Shown here one piece after another: positions 1-10,812 of a DNA stretch of 64,000 nt (position 1 is the stretch's first letter; each line of letters starts with the position of its first letter). Source of the stretch: Perognathus longimembris pacificus. Lineage: Eukaryota > Chordata > Mammalia > Rodentia > Heteromyidae. The notes beneath the pieces are model-generated. The model was given only the letters and a program-made list of their open reading frames with translations. It had not been told where the DNA came from and made no database searches. A program made the translations under genes and the position numbers. The stretch is from assembly GCF_023159225.1 (NCBI RefSeq), contig NC_063162.1, positions 90,047,880-90,111,879 on the forward strand, written 5' to 3'.

Positions 1-189
1 AGTGGAGTTGCTGAGTTATATTGTAATTGTATGTTTAGCATTTTGAGACTCTAACCACCAGACTATTTTCCAAAGTGGTTATCCCATCGTAAATTCCTAC
101 TAGAATTGTCTCAGGGTTCCAATTTTCCTACATCCTTACCAACACTTGTTTTTGTCTTTGATTTAGTCTTCCTAGGAGGTGTGAAATAG
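1..189 (-). mobile_element. Old L1 ORF2/3' region fragment (left part of a split copy)
   Basis: Read on the minus strand, this resembles the part of mammalian L1 ORF2 just upstream of the 'HFTLTRMA' region. The plus strand carries the usual reversed landmarks ('ccaaagtggtt', 'ccaacactt', then 'ggtgtgaaatag'). The match resumes at 861 after a MaLR LTR insertion. It is heavily diverged and continues beyond the left edge. Confidence 0.7.
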
Positions 190-860
190 TGATATGATTT
201 GGATATGGATTGAGTGTGTCCCTCATAGGTGCACACACTGGAATTTAGTGCCCAATGTGAGGTATTAAAGGGATGGAAACTTAATCTCTAAATTATGGGG
301 TTTAGAGATGTGGACTCTGAAAGGTTACTGAGACTAATTGAGGTCATAGAATGGAGCTGGCTGATTGTATCATAGTGCCTATATAAGAAAAGAGACCAGA
401 ATCTATAGACACACATGCACTTCACATCTAATGCCTGTGTTGTCTCAGGACCAGTAAGAAGACCACCATGATACAGTTCAAGATACAAGTTCTTGATCTT
501 GAAGAACTGATAGAAATGCCTGTTATCTTTACAAAGTTTCCCAGCTTTGCCAGGCGCTGGTGGCTCATGCCTGTAATCCTAGCTACTCAGGAGACTGAGA
601 TATGAGGATCGAAGTTCAAAGCCAGGAAAGCCTGTGAGACTCTTATCTCCAATTAACCACCAGAAAATTGTAAGTGGCACTATGGCTCAAGTAGTAGAGC
701 TGGCCTTGAGCTGAAGAGCTCAGGGACAGTGCCCAGGCCCAGAATTTAAGCACCATGACTGACAACCCTCCCCCCCCCCAACAAACAAACAAACAAGAAA
801 ACCAAAGTTACCTAGCCTCATGCATTTTGTTATAGTAATATGAAACTGATGAATACTAGT
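190..860 (+). mobile_element. MaLR (MST/MLT1-like) LTR, interrupted by a SINE
   Basis: It starts with the MaLR-type TGATATG-ATTTGG end. It contains the 'cccaatgtgaggtatt' block near 252 and ends in the typical 'acctagcctcatgcattttg...gttatagtaa' 3' part (808-860). The flanks aatag (185-189) and tatag (861-865) agree at 4 of 5 bases, as expected for an old 5-bp TSD. A B1-Geo SINE at 546-802 splits it. It is a non-coding solo LTR relic inserted in an older L1. Confidence 0.7.
546..802 (+). mobile_element. B1(7SL)-Geo dimeric SINE
   Basis: The 7SL/B1-type left half begins near 549 ('ggctcatgcctgtaatcc') and is followed by the Geo right half (about 660-760: 'atggctcaagtagtagagc', 'gctcagggacagtgcccag'). 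The tail is C-rich then (ACAA)n. Imperfect TSDs are 532-545 and 803-816 (12 of 14 bases). It is inserted in the MaLR LTR. Confidence 0.85.
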
Positions 861-1255
861 TATAGCTCATTATAATTTTGTTTCACATGTTTCCTGTTGA
901 CTAATGAGGCTGGGGCATGTTTTGTGTGCTTTTTGGTCAATTGTATATCTTATTTTTTTAATATGCCTATTGAGATCCACTTTTTAACTGAGTTATTTAT
1001 CTTCATTGTTGAGCAATAAAACTTTTCTCTACATATTCTAGGTATTAGTCTCTTAGCAGGTATATAAATTACAAACATTTTTCTTTATGGAAACAGCTGC
1101 CTTTTCATTTTCTTGATGATGCCCTCTGAAGTATATTAGTTTTAAATTTTGTCTAATTTAGCTATTGTTTACTTGATTTTCTGTGCTTTTAGCACATTAA
1201 ATAAACCATTGCTTAATCAAGGTTATTAATGTTTCCTCTACATTTTCCAAAAACT
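861..1255 (-). mobile_element. Old L1 ORF2 fragment (right part of the split copy)
   Basis: This continues the L1 of 1-189 on the minus strand. Reversed landmarks include 'cattataattttg', 'ggtattagtctcttagcagg' and 'gtctaatttagctatt', the usual order toward the middle of ORF2. It is strongly diverged with many stops and has no coding capacity. Confidence 0.6.
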
Positions 1256-1289
1256 ATTTTACTTGGTTGTAGTTAGGAATAGCTGTTCT

Positions 1290-1485
1290 GAATTCATAAA
1301 GTACTGGGTTTAAACACTGGCTCTGTAGCTACTAATTTCTAGATCTTGTTCAATAGTAGTTACTTTTCTGAGCCTGTTTCTTCTTTTCTGAGCCTGTTTC
1401 TTCTTTTCTGAACTGCAGTGACTTAATACAAGGGGCTACCTCATAATAATATTTTAATGCTCTCATAAATTTGTGTTAGTCAAAA
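1290..1485 (+). mobile_element. MIR SINE
   Basis: The MIR core order is visible: 'gggtttaaacactggctctg', then 'gttacttttctgagcctgtttc', then 'ctacctcataataat'. A 20-bp unit is tandemly repeated inside it (1361-1410), which stretches the core relative to a normal MIR. Confidence 0.65.
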
Positions 1486-1632
1486 CTCTTAACATTACAT
1501 CTGGCACAGTTGTCTGCTCTATTACTATAAGCTCCTTTGAACCACCCAGTGTATCTTCCCAGTATTTGCACCTCCATCTTCAACATTTCCATACTTAGTT
1601 CACTTTGATGTCAGAGCAAAAGTATAATTGAG

Positions 1633-1868
1633 TGGGCACTAGTGGCTCACACCTGTAATCCTAGCTACTCAGGAGCCTTGAGATCTGAGGATCACAGTTT
1701 GGAGCTTACCCTGGAAGGAAAGTCCATGAGACTCTCATCTTCAATTAACCACCAAAAAAACTAGAAGTAGAAGTGTGGCACAAGTGGTAGAGCACTAGCA
1801 TTGAGCATAAAAAGGTCAGGGACCAGTGACCAGGCCCTGAGTTCAAGCTCCCTGACCAGAACACAATA
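1633..1868 (+). mobile_element. B1(7SL)-Geo dimeric SINE
   Basis: B1-like left half ('ggctcacacctgtaatcc' at 1648), then the linker 'aattaaccaccaaaaa', then the Geo half (from about 1765, 'tggcacaagtggtagagca', ending 'tgagttcaagctcc'). Confidence 0.85.
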
Positions 1869-2483
1869 CATATATACAGAGAGATAGAATATAATTAACT
1901 TCATTGTTTTCCATATATCTTTTCTCTAAAGCTGTGAAGAATACTTTCCAAGCTGTAGCTTTTAGGTGCAGCCTAGATTTGTGATACACAGGATGCTTCA
2001 TTGTGCTGATGTTACCGTACAAGCTGTATTTTGCATGAAATGTAATTATGGCAATTTTACATTGCATTACATAAATCAGAATATATTACAACTGTTAATT
2101 TGGATAATAACAACAGCCTATTTATGTAAAATAGATGGTTTAACTCACCAAAGCACATTGTTTATGTGTAATCATCCAGCCTGTTTATTTATGGAATAAA
2201 TGACCAGCTAACAGAACAATGTAAAGCCATGCTAGTTCTTCATGAACTTAGGAGTGAGTTGCTCTGAATAACAACTCAACTAGTTTTTGATGACACAGTG
2301 CTGTGAGCCATCACCCAGGGTGCTTTAAGAGTGTGGTTATTCTGGGTCAGTGGTTTACAGTGTTCATTGTATTATTATCACTTGGGAGTCTGTTTGATAA
2401 CAAATGTTGAACTTTGCCCCAGTATTTCTGCTGCATGTATATTGAGGTAGGGATGAGAATTGATATTTCAAACAAGATTTGGG

Positions 2484-2677
2484 GCTGGGGGGGGGCAGTA
2501 GTGGAGTTTGAACTCAAGGCCTCATGCTTGAGACACTTCAGTACTTGAGCCACACTCCCAGCCCTTTTTGCTTTAGTTATTTTTTTAGGCATGCTCTTGC
2601 TTTTTTTCTGCAGACTTGGACCTGAACTTACCATGTGGTTAAGACTACAAGCATGAGCCACCATGTCCAGTCTCTAA
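2484..2677 (-). mobile_element. Old B1-ID type dimeric SINE, reverse
   Basis: On the plus strand the ID-like part comes first ('tttgaactcaaggcctcatgc...cttgagccacactcccagccc'). The B1 part follows ('tgcagacttggacctg...acaagcatgagccaccatg'). It is more diverged than IDL-Geo and lacks the Geo-specific insertion, so it is probably an older castorimorph dimer. Confidence 0.6.
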
Positions 2678-3149
2678 CAAGTTGTGGACGTTATTGACAC
2701 TTTTGATAGGGTCCACACTTGAGGAACCTCAGCTATTGTGTACAGTTAAACACATAGATTCTCTACCCAGCAGAGCAGACCCTGTGATGTCTTTTAGCAT
2801 TCTATTTTTGCCCAGTGATTCCTTTGTAATATCAAGTAGATTTTATACACTCTGAATTGTTCAGTCATTTCAGGAAGTGTTATGATTCCAATCAGACCTA
2901 ACATTTTTGTCTGAGTAGTAAGTTTCCCTCTCCTTTTTTTTTTTTCTACAGAAGTTAGCTTTGTTCTTATTGCCAACAAGAGCAGGTATATGACTGAGAA
3001 TTGGTCTCAGCCAAAATTAGTAGGGATAAATTCTTCTTTAAATGGACTGACAAGACTAGAACGGTATAACTCTGATGCAAGTATTAATGACTATCTCTGC
3101 AACAAAGATGATCTTTTCCACATGAGGTAAATCTACAAAGAGAAATAGA

Positions 3150-3358
3150 GCTGGGGGCTGGGAGCTTATACCTACAACCCTAACTGCTCAGAAAGCTGAG
3201 ATCCAAAGGATCATGGTACAAAGCCACCTTGAGCAGAAGTCTGAGGGACCTCAAAATAAGCAAAGAGCAGGGTTGAACATGTAGCTCAAGTGGTAAGGAG
3301 CCAGACAAACATACTTAGCAAGCTTGAGGCCCTGCATTTAAACACTGGTACTATACAG
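3150..3358 (+). mobile_element. Old B1-ID type dimeric SINE
   Basis: A B1-like left half ('gcttatacctacaaccctaactgctcag') is followed by an ID/tRNA-like right half ('catgtagctcaagtggtaagg...cttgaggccctgcatttaaac'). The right half lacks the 'cagggacagtgcccag' insertion that defines Geo. Confidence 0.6.
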
Positions 3359-4669
3359 ACAAACCAACCATCTAACCATGGGTATTGTTCCTCTAGTTCC
3401 TTCTTTTATTAGTATTTTAATAGGATTTACTGAATGGACTCTTTCTTCTCCTATAAATAGGTATTTAAATAAAATATTTAAGTAAAGGAGGATGACTCAT
3501 TTTATGAAATATTATCCTATAAAGGGATTATTACAAAGGCATTCATTTCCTAGCTATAGTCTGTAATACTTTGTATATATGAGTTGATGATATTTAATTA
3601 TTTTAAGTAGCTTTGTAAAATGCTTTAGAACAAAATATTACTTAATGGTTTTAGCATATGGTCACTTCTTCCTAGTATTTACCAAGCCTGGACTAAAAGC
3701 CATAATTTTGACCTCTTAAAGATGACTATTTTCTTTGAAGGGCACAGAAAAGGAAGTTTATTACATGGAATGGCCCGCCTCTTTGTGCCTCAAGATGACA
3801 TCATTTCTGCCCATTTTCAGCCATCTTCTGGGTACAGACATGAGCTATAGATTTAACTAGACAGAAAACTGAGGACAGGGGGTGAAAAGTTCACGTAGTT
3901 AAATAGTCCCAGTCCCAGGCATGCTCAGGAAGCCAGAAGTGACCAGAGTTGGCATCCGATATGGTCTAACACCCATTGTCTCAGCATTGGTCAGGTAGAG
4001 CATTGTACAATGAGTCATGCTGCCTGACAGGTGGTCCAATCCTTCCTGGATTCCAAGAGAGCTGTGAATTAACTGGAGGGAAGAATAAGCAGCCTTTAAA
4101 CAGTAGATACAAAGTGACATTTGAACCAACTAAAAATGGGGAAAGATGATCTTTTATGTATTTTTTAAGATCTACTCATATAGTTTGCATAATTTTATGA
4201 GCCTTTTGGCTCTTGTTTTTAGTTTTTTTCTTTCATTTGTAGAGCAGTCCTTCAGGATATAATTTGTTTTACAAAAGCCCTTTCTCATTGTAAAGCATTT
4301 TTAACCTTTAGCTCCCCTAAAACATGTCCCTAATACCTTCCTGTATCTCTCCTATTTGATGACTCCATTTCTTCTTTCTAATTGGTATTTTGAGAGAACT
4401 TTTAGAAAATTTTAAACTCAGACCAAATTGTTTCTTATCTCAATAAAAGAAAATATCTCAATAGCCTTATATTTTAATAAAGATCTAGGACAAAAAGCAA
4501 TCTTAAACTGTTTCTCTTTAAGAAAAAACAATTTACAAAAGCAAGTTTGTTAATTGGCACAATTATTGAAAAAGAGAGCTGAATACAAATTACCCTTATG
4601 ACTGAATAAATAGATCTAAATTACTGTCTTTGAAAATCTTCTTTAGCTATAAATTAGAGGATAATTTTG
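3359..4669. other. Unassigned intergenic/intronic DNA
   Basis: About 1.3 kb of AT-rich sequence with no open frame I can support and no repeat family I can name with confidence. Weak open frames (for example at 3899-4129 on the minus strand) show no recognisable protein. Confidence 0.6.
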
Positions 4670-4888
4670 TTGTTGTTGCTGGTCCTGGAACTTGCTCTGG
4701 GCCTGGGTGCTGTCTCTGAGCTCTTCAGCTCAAGGATAGCCATCTACCACTTGACCCACACTTCCATTTTTCTGGTGGCTAATTAGAGATAAGAGCCACA
4801 TGGATTTTCCTGGCTTTGAACCGAGATCATCAGATCTTAGCCTCTTGAATAGCTAGGATTATTGGTATGAGCCACCAGTGCCCAACTA
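4670..4888 (-). mobile_element. B1(7SL)-Geo dimeric SINE, reverse
   Basis: The Geo half comes first on the plus strand ('ctggtcctggaacttgctctg...taccacttgacccacac'). The linker 'ggctaattagagataagag' and the reversed B1 half follow ('gatcttagcctcttgaatagctaggatt'). Confidence 0.85.
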
Positions 4889-5905
4889 GAGGATAATTCT
4901 TAAATGCATCCATCTTAGACCCAATTGAGAGATGAGAAGCCTGGAAAACTAGTTTTCTTAGAAGAGGCAGGTTGTGTGTGTGTTTTTTTCAGAGAGAAAA
5001 GCTCATTAATTTTATAATACAAATAATCCCCAAATGCTTATATACATGCTCATATACAATTTCTTATACATTTAAATCCCTTAATTTTTTATCACATAAC
5101 AGGAATAATGAATAGGATTATCAATATGAGGAAAATAGAATCATTTTCATCAGCTAATTTTCTGACTATTTAGTAAACACACTGCTAATTTGGTACTTAA
5201 TGATTTTATTTAATTGCCAATACTGCTGCCATCTTCTCTGAATATTTTAATATATTTTGTTTCAGGTTGATGATTTATTTAATTTAACTAAATGTATGTA
5301 TCCAAGCTAGTTTAGTGTATTATTTGTTGAACAAGTTGGTGAGTTAAAGGTCAAAGAAAGAAAGCAATGTACTTGTTCATAGTATAATAAAACCATAAAA
5401 TCGTTAAAAGTGAAGTAGGCCTCATACAACCCTCACATTTGAGGTGTCAAAGGCTAATTAGGTGCTATGAAAACTAGCCTACGGGAAACTAAATTGAGAG
5501 CTAAACACTACACTTTGAAGACACTATAGATAAAAATGAATTTTGATATGGCAGAGACTATATCTTTATAGCAAGACAAACTTTTCTCTGCCTTATACTT
5601 TAGTTCTAATAGAGGAATGTGTAAAATATAAATTCACAGCTCTATGAAATCATTTCTCTGGGGAACTAGTATGTCATTTGGTTGAAATATTCCTGATCAA
5701 TTGATTAATTGGCTTTATACAGCAGAAGCTCAGAGAATCTAAGGTGCTAGTCTTCAAACACTTTTATTCCTTTTATATACTAATGTACTTTTGAAAATCC
5801 ATGTTTTCCCTTGATTGTATTTAAATTAATACCAAAATTTTTATAGGAGTTGAAAAAGATAAAAAGATTGTAGCTCTTTATGTATCTTAAAATACCCTAT
5901 GATTG
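4889..5905. other. Unassigned AT-rich DNA
   Basis: About 1 kb of unique-looking AT-rich sequence with no coding, RNA-gene or repeat signature I can support. Confidence 0.55.
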
Positions 5906-6114
5906 ATTTTTTTTTTTTTTTTGACCAGTCCTGGCCCTTGGATTCAGGGCCTGCGCACTTTCCCTGGCTTCTCTTTGCTCAAGGCTAGCACTCTGCCACT
6001 TGAGCCACAGCGCCACTTCTGGCCGTTTTCTATATATGTGGTGCTGGGGAATTGAACCCAGGGCCTTATGTATAGGAGGCAAGCACTCTTGCCACTAGGC
6101 CATATTCCCAGCCC
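5906..6114 (-). mobile_element. IDL-Geo SINE, reverse
   Basis: The T run 5906-5922 is the reversed A-tail. It is followed by Geo ('gaccagtcctggcccttgg...gccacttctggccgtttt') and then the reversed ID monomer, ending 'cactaggccatattcccagcccc'. It abuts a (TTTA)n(TCTA)n tract that is the tail of the next SINE. Confidence 0.9.
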
Positions 6115-6116
6115 CT

Positions 6117-6135
6117 GATTTATTTATTTATTTAT

Positions 6136-6218
<83 letters not shown>

Positions 6219-6222
6219 TTTT
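6117..6222. repeat. (TTTA)n(TCTA)n microsatellite
   Basis: A compound tetranucleotide array in which TTTA units flank a block of TCTA units. It lies at the 3'-tail side of the reversed B1-Geo at 6223-6432, so it probably grew from that SINE's A-rich tail. Confidence 0.9.
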
Positions 6223-6432
6223 AATGTGTGTGCTGGGCCTGGGCTTGAACTATGGGCCTGGGCACTTTTCTTAAGCTTTTTTTTTGTTCAAGGCTAGTTC
6301 AAGCTCCCTTTCTGGGTTTTGCTCATTAATTGAAGATAAGAGTCTTACAGACATCCCTGTCCAGGCTGGCTCCCTCAGATCTCAGCCTCCTGAACAGATA
6401 GGATTAGAGGTATGACCCATCGGTGCCAGGCC
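6223..6432 (-). mobile_element. B1(7SL)-Geo dimeric SINE, reverse
   Basis: The Geo part ('gctgggcctgggcttgaac') is followed by 'attaattgaagataagagtc' and a reversed B1 part ('tcagcctcctgaacagataggatt'). It has a small internal deletion in Geo. Confidence 0.8.
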
Positions 6433-7983
6433 CCTATGGTATTTTGAAGCTGAAACATTTGCAACTCATTTAAAAATGTAAATGATTACCTAAAAACCAT
6501 ATACTGACAGATGATAACTTACGATAGCTTAACTTAAAATTTTCAACCTTACAATTTTAAGAAAGCAAGGCATATTGTTGCAGCTCCTACTTCATGAGAT
6601 GACCCCAGGGGGAGGTAGTCCTACTTTATGGTATGCTGTGTTGCTAAGCTATGATGCTGTATAAGGTTAGTAAATGGAAGTTTCAACTTATGGGTGAAAC
6701 CTCCTGGTAAATCAATGAGTATTTGCAGATTTATCCATTTCAGATACATGACCATGTCAGTTATACTATTTCTTATTCATTTCAAACACTTATGTTCATT
6801 CTATTTCCGCTATGGAGTCATAAGTTCTATAGACTTTAATCATATCTCTCCATCCAGCCACTCTCATTAGTCTACAGAAAAACTGATGAGAATTGCTGGC
6901 TTCTGTCACCATTTTCTCATTTATAACAGCCTGATTTTATACATTCATGGAAATTATTGAAGTAGTCACTGTGTAGTATCGATGCTTCTTTCTATAAGGC
7001 TTCTTCTATCTTGGCACTGGGCAATATGGGAGCAGCTGTGGGCATGCTTTGGGACCCAGCTATTAAGAAGTTGAGAACTGGGGACAGTGTAATGTGTGCT
7101 TAATGGGTTATACATTCATGAGGCTGGCACTTGCTTCCATGCGTAGATAAATGACAGCTAGCCATTTCAGAGTAGGTATCACATTGGCTCCACTTAATCA
7201 ACTCTCTTGAAGTTTGACACATGTGCAGGGCAACAGGTTAAATGTCAATATCTAGGCAATGAACAGGATAAGCATGAAGCTAGTGAGAAGGAACAGAACT
7301 AAAGTTAATGGAAACAGAAGTTAGTGTGATGTGACAGGAATAAACTTGGTTTTCATAACCCTTTGGTCAAATAGGAGTTCTCATGTATCAGGAATATACT
7401 TCATAATACAACAAATACATCATATGGTTTTCTCCCCAGTTTTTTTTTTTTAATAAAAGTCACCTGAAAACAGACTTTCTGTGCTAGGCAGAAATCTGGA
7501 GCAATACATACAAGCAGCATTTAAGTCTTTGTTTAAAGTCACATCCCATCTATCAGTACTGGTTTTTTTAATTGGTCAAGTAAATATATTAGAGGGAATA
7601 CTCAATCACATTTCTTTTCTTCCTGTCACATTTCTTTTCTTCCTATAAAAACAATGTTTTGAAATTATATGAAGAGGCTAAGAAGGTACACAGCAAAAAA
7701 ATGTAAAAAGTGAGATAAAAGTGTACCAGGCACTTCACTGAAATATGATAATCCTAGCACTATTTGTCAGCACTTTTAGCATTACAAAATTTATGATTTT
7801 AAAATTTTCTCTTGTACTCAGAGTAAATATTTATGTCAGAAACACATTTGCACTCTTTTCCTTGAAAAAGCCCTCCCCCTTTTCCAAATTAAAGAAACCA
7901 CATGGCCCACAAACACAAAAACACTGACAGGCAGTGTTGAATTTGTGGGCCTCTTACCTTAGGGGTCTATACAAATGGTTCTC
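6433..7983. other. Unassigned DNA
   Basis: About 1.5 kb without recognisable genes or repeats. A 20-bp unit is tandemly duplicated at 7606-7644, and there is a short T run at 7441-7451. Confidence 0.55.
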
Positions 7984-8783
7984 AAACTATAGAAAAAGTT
8001 ACCACTTCTAGGCATCTATCCTGAACAACAGGTCTCAGGATATCAAAAAGACATCTTCACATCCATGTTTATCGCTGCACAATTCACAATAGCCAAAATA
8101 TGGAAACAACCCAGATGCCCTACTACAGATGAATGGATACAAAAAAAATGTGGTACCCATACACAATGGAATGCTACATAGCGATTAGAAATTATAAAAA
8201 TATTGGTATTCTCAGGGAAATGGTCAGAACTTGAACAAATAATGTTGAGCGAGACAAGCCTAGAACACAGAGAACAAAGAGGCATGGTCTCCTTGATTTA
8301 TGACTGTTAGGGTCGGGGCGGGGGATAGTAGAGACCAGGTCTACGAAACAAAAAACTTCTTTTCAAGTGGTATTTCCACATGTTTGGGTCAGCGACCTTA
8401 TATTATGTATCTAAAACCAAACAACTACTAAACATAAAAAGGTCTAGAATAGACCTATCAGTGGGTCACAATAGCTCATATAAGATGAGGATAAGCAAAA
8501 ACAACTCCAAGAGAAGGACACAGGAGAATTCTATTGTTGATGTTACATTTAAAATTCTAGGTGATTTTCCTTTGGCAAACTCCACGTGGTTACTGTATAT
8601 GATTTTAGTACACTGGGTATTGTATATATGCCCATCTGATATGGGGAAGGGAAAGAAAAACGAGGGTTTAAGATATCACAAGAAATGTACTCACTGTCTT
8701 GTTATGTAACTGTACCCCTTTTGCACAACACCTTGTCAACAAAATTTAATTAATAAAAAAGAGGAAAAAAACTATAGAAAAAG
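7984..8783 (+). mobile_element. 5'-truncated L1 with perfect TSDs
   Basis: A 15-bp duplication, aaactatagaaaaag, flanks the element at 7984-7998 and 8769-8783. The insert (7999-8768) starts inside the last part of ORF2. Once one A insertion is allowed for, a DEWI-K-MWY-YTME-Y-like motif is readable at about 8129-8190. The ORF2 remnant ends near 8300 and the rest is 3' UTR with an A-rich end (about 8745-8768). The open frame at 8380-8709 lies entirely in the L1 3' UTR and is not a gene. The element is a dead retrocopy made by target-primed reverse transcription. Confidence 0.92.
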
Positions 8784-8914
8784 CTGCTAAGACAGCCTGT
8801 TCCAATGATTTTAATGGAAATTTGATTAGGTCAATCAATGAAGCATCATACAGAGCCTTAATTAGGGATGTTTCCAGATATCATGTTTTTTTTTTTTTTT
8901 CTTAACTTTTTTCC

Positions 8915-9118
8915 TTTAGTACTGATGTTTGAATTGAAGGCCTATACTTCCTAGGCAGGTACTTTGCCATTTGATTTATGCCCCTAGTTTCTCCCTACCT
9001 TTTGCTTTCATTACTTTTATTGAATAGACTCTCCCTTTTTCCTAGACAGTCTGGACTCTTGATCCTCCCACATAGCTGGGATGGCAAGCATGTGCTGCCA
9101 TACCCAGGCCTTTTTTTT
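8915..9118 (-). mobile_element. Old B1-ID type dimeric SINE, reverse
   Basis: ID-like part ('tttgaattgaaggcctatac...gccatttgatttatgcccctag') followed by a B1 part ('gatcctcccacatagctgggatggcaagc'). It is old and diverged. Confidence 0.6.
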
Positions 9119-9124
9119 GTAGGT

Positions 9125-9340
9125 ACTGGGATTTGAAACCTACGGCCTCCACAGATTGCTTGCCATCTTTTCTCAGCTGGTATTCTAACACTTGACCCAC
9201 TCCTCCAGCCCGGCTTTTTGTGGTTAATTTGGAAATAGAGTCTTGAGATCTTGCTGTCTAAGCTGGCTTCAAACCAAGATTCTCCAAATCTCAGCCTTCT
9301 GAGTAGCTAAGATGGTAGGCATGAATCACAATGGCCACCT
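9125..9340 (-). mobile_element. B1(7SL)-Geo type SINE, reverse, diverged
   Basis: An ID/Geo-like part ('actgggatttgaaacctacgg...acacttgacccactcctcc') comes first. 'ggttaatttggaaatagagtc' and the reversed B1 part ('ctcagccttctgagtagctaag') follow. Confidence 0.65.
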
Positions 9341-9455
9341 TTGGCTGAGAGTTTCATAATGTTTTTTGTCCAGGTTGGCCTCAAGCCACAAACTTTCTGA
9401 TTTCAGGCTACAAAGTAGCTAGGACTATGGATGTGAACCACCATGTCTGACTCAA
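9341..9455 (-). mobile_element. B1 SINE fragment, reverse
   Basis: Reversed B1 landmarks: 'tgtccaggttggcctcaagc', 'tagctaggactatgg', 'gtgaaccaccatg'. Confidence 0.65.
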
Positions 9456-9458
9456 CTT

Positions 9459-9688
9459 AATTTTAGAAGTTTTTTTTTTTTGGCCAGTCCTGGGCCTTGG
9501 ACTCAGGGCCTGAGCACTGTCCCTGGCTTCTTCCCGCTCAAGGCTAGCACTCTGCCACTTGAGCCACAGCGCCGCTTCTGGCCGTTTTCTGTATATGTGG
9601 TGCTGGGGAATCGAACCTAGGGCCTCGTGTATCCGAGGCAGGCACTCTTGCCACTAGGCTATATCCCCAGCCCAATTTTAGAAGTTTT
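9459..9688 (-). mobile_element. IDL-Geo SINE with perfect 15-bp TSDs (young subfamily)
   Basis: TSD aattttagaagtttt at 9459-9473 and 9674-9688. The 192-bp body (9482-9673) is identical to 10280-10471. Shared subfamily marks on the plus strand are 'ttcccgctcaagg', 'cagcgccgcttc', 'aacctagggcctcg', 'ccgaggcagg' and 'aggctatatcc'. Confidence 0.97.
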
Positions 9689-10242
9689 CAATGTGTGGGA
9701 AAATGGAAAGTTATAACACAACAAATGCCCATTTGTCTTTTGCCTAAATTTGATAACATTTTATTACATTGGCTTTCTCTCAGTACATAATATAATAACA
9801 GTAATGATACTACTTGTAAATGTATATTATTATTACTATTATTATTATTATTGCTGAACCTATTAAAGTAAGTTACAAACAGCTTTCTCTTCGTCTCCAC
9901 CTATATTCCTTCAGAGACAAGTCTCTCTTTTGTGTAACCAAAACTTTCTTTGAGGAGAGACTTGTACAGAAGTGGAGAATATGGAGTATACGGATTATAG
10001 GGAGTACATGAAGTTGTCAATGAGCTCATGTAAGTCAACCAGGGAGCTGCCTTTTCAGAATACCACTCCTTTCTATCAGATAACTGGACCAGGTGATGGT
10101 GAGAAGAAGCAATTCTTTCCATTATTATGGGCTAACTTTGATGAGGAAGTGTCATCCCAGAGCTTCTTTAACCCTTCCATAAAACCTACTGTCTTTCTAG
10201 GATCTCATTCCCAATTCTTTTGTCATTCCTCAGAGTAGTGCT
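9689..10242. other. Short unique spacer between two young SINEs
   Basis: About 550 bp of unassigned sequence, including a short (TTA)n stretch at about 9826-9853. Open frames here run in both directions but resemble no protein I know. Confidence 0.5.
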
Positions 10243-10485
10243 CACTTACCAGTTTTTTTTGTTTTTTTTTTTTTTTTTTGGCCAGTCCTGGGCCTTGGAC
10301 TCAGGGCCTGAGCACTGTCCCTGGCTTCTTCCCGCTCAAGGCTAGCACTCTGCCACTTGAGCCACAGCGCCGCTTCTGGCCGTTTTCTGTATATGTGGTG
10401 CTGGGGAATCGAACCTAGGGCCTCGTGTATCCGAGGCAGGCACTCTTGCCACTAGGCTATATCCCCAGCCCCACTTACCAGTTTT
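10243..10485 (-). mobile_element. IDL-Geo SINE with perfect 14-bp TSDs (young subfamily)
   Basis: TSD cacttaccagtttt at 10243-10256 and 10472-10485. The reversed A-tail is 10257-10279. The body 10280-10471 is identical to that of the copy at 9482-9673. The different TSDs show a separate insertion. Confidence 0.97.
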
Positions 10486-10574
10486 GGCATCTGAAGAACA
10501 CAGTTATTTAGTAAAGTTGTTTCTCATTCATGAGAATAATAGGATGGCTTCCATTCTTCTATTAAAATAATTCT

Positions 10575-10670
10575 AGTCAAAAGGTTAGAGACATGGCTGA
10601 AATGATGAGTGCCTACTTAGCAAATGTAAAGCCCTGAGTTCAAACTCTAGTACTACTAAAACAATAAACA
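10575..10670 (+). mobile_element. ID-like tRNA-derived SINE monomer, diverged
   Basis: 'aggttagagacatggctgaaa', then 'aaagccctgagttcaaactc' and an A-rich end. It resembles a lone ID/tRNA-Ala type monomer with a degraded A box and a recognisable B box. Confidence 0.55.
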
Positions 10671-10714
10671 AACAAAACAATTTTTAACAATAAACAAAAC
10701 AGTAACAACTCTCT

Positions 10715-10812
10715 TTGAGCCGACAATTCCAGCACTGAGAAGGCAGGGGATCTTGATCTTGAGGCCAGCCTGTGCTATGTAGGTAGACTCTTCCTCAAAA
10801 CAAAAACAAAAA
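10715..10812 (+). mobile_element. B1 SINE fragment
   Basis: 'attccagcactgagaaggcagg...gaggccagcctgtgctatg' followed by an A-rich tail. Confidence 0.7.

Noticed and set aside
8380..8709. A 109-codon plus-strand open frame
   Set aside because: It lies wholly within the 3' UTR of a TSD-flanked truncated L1.
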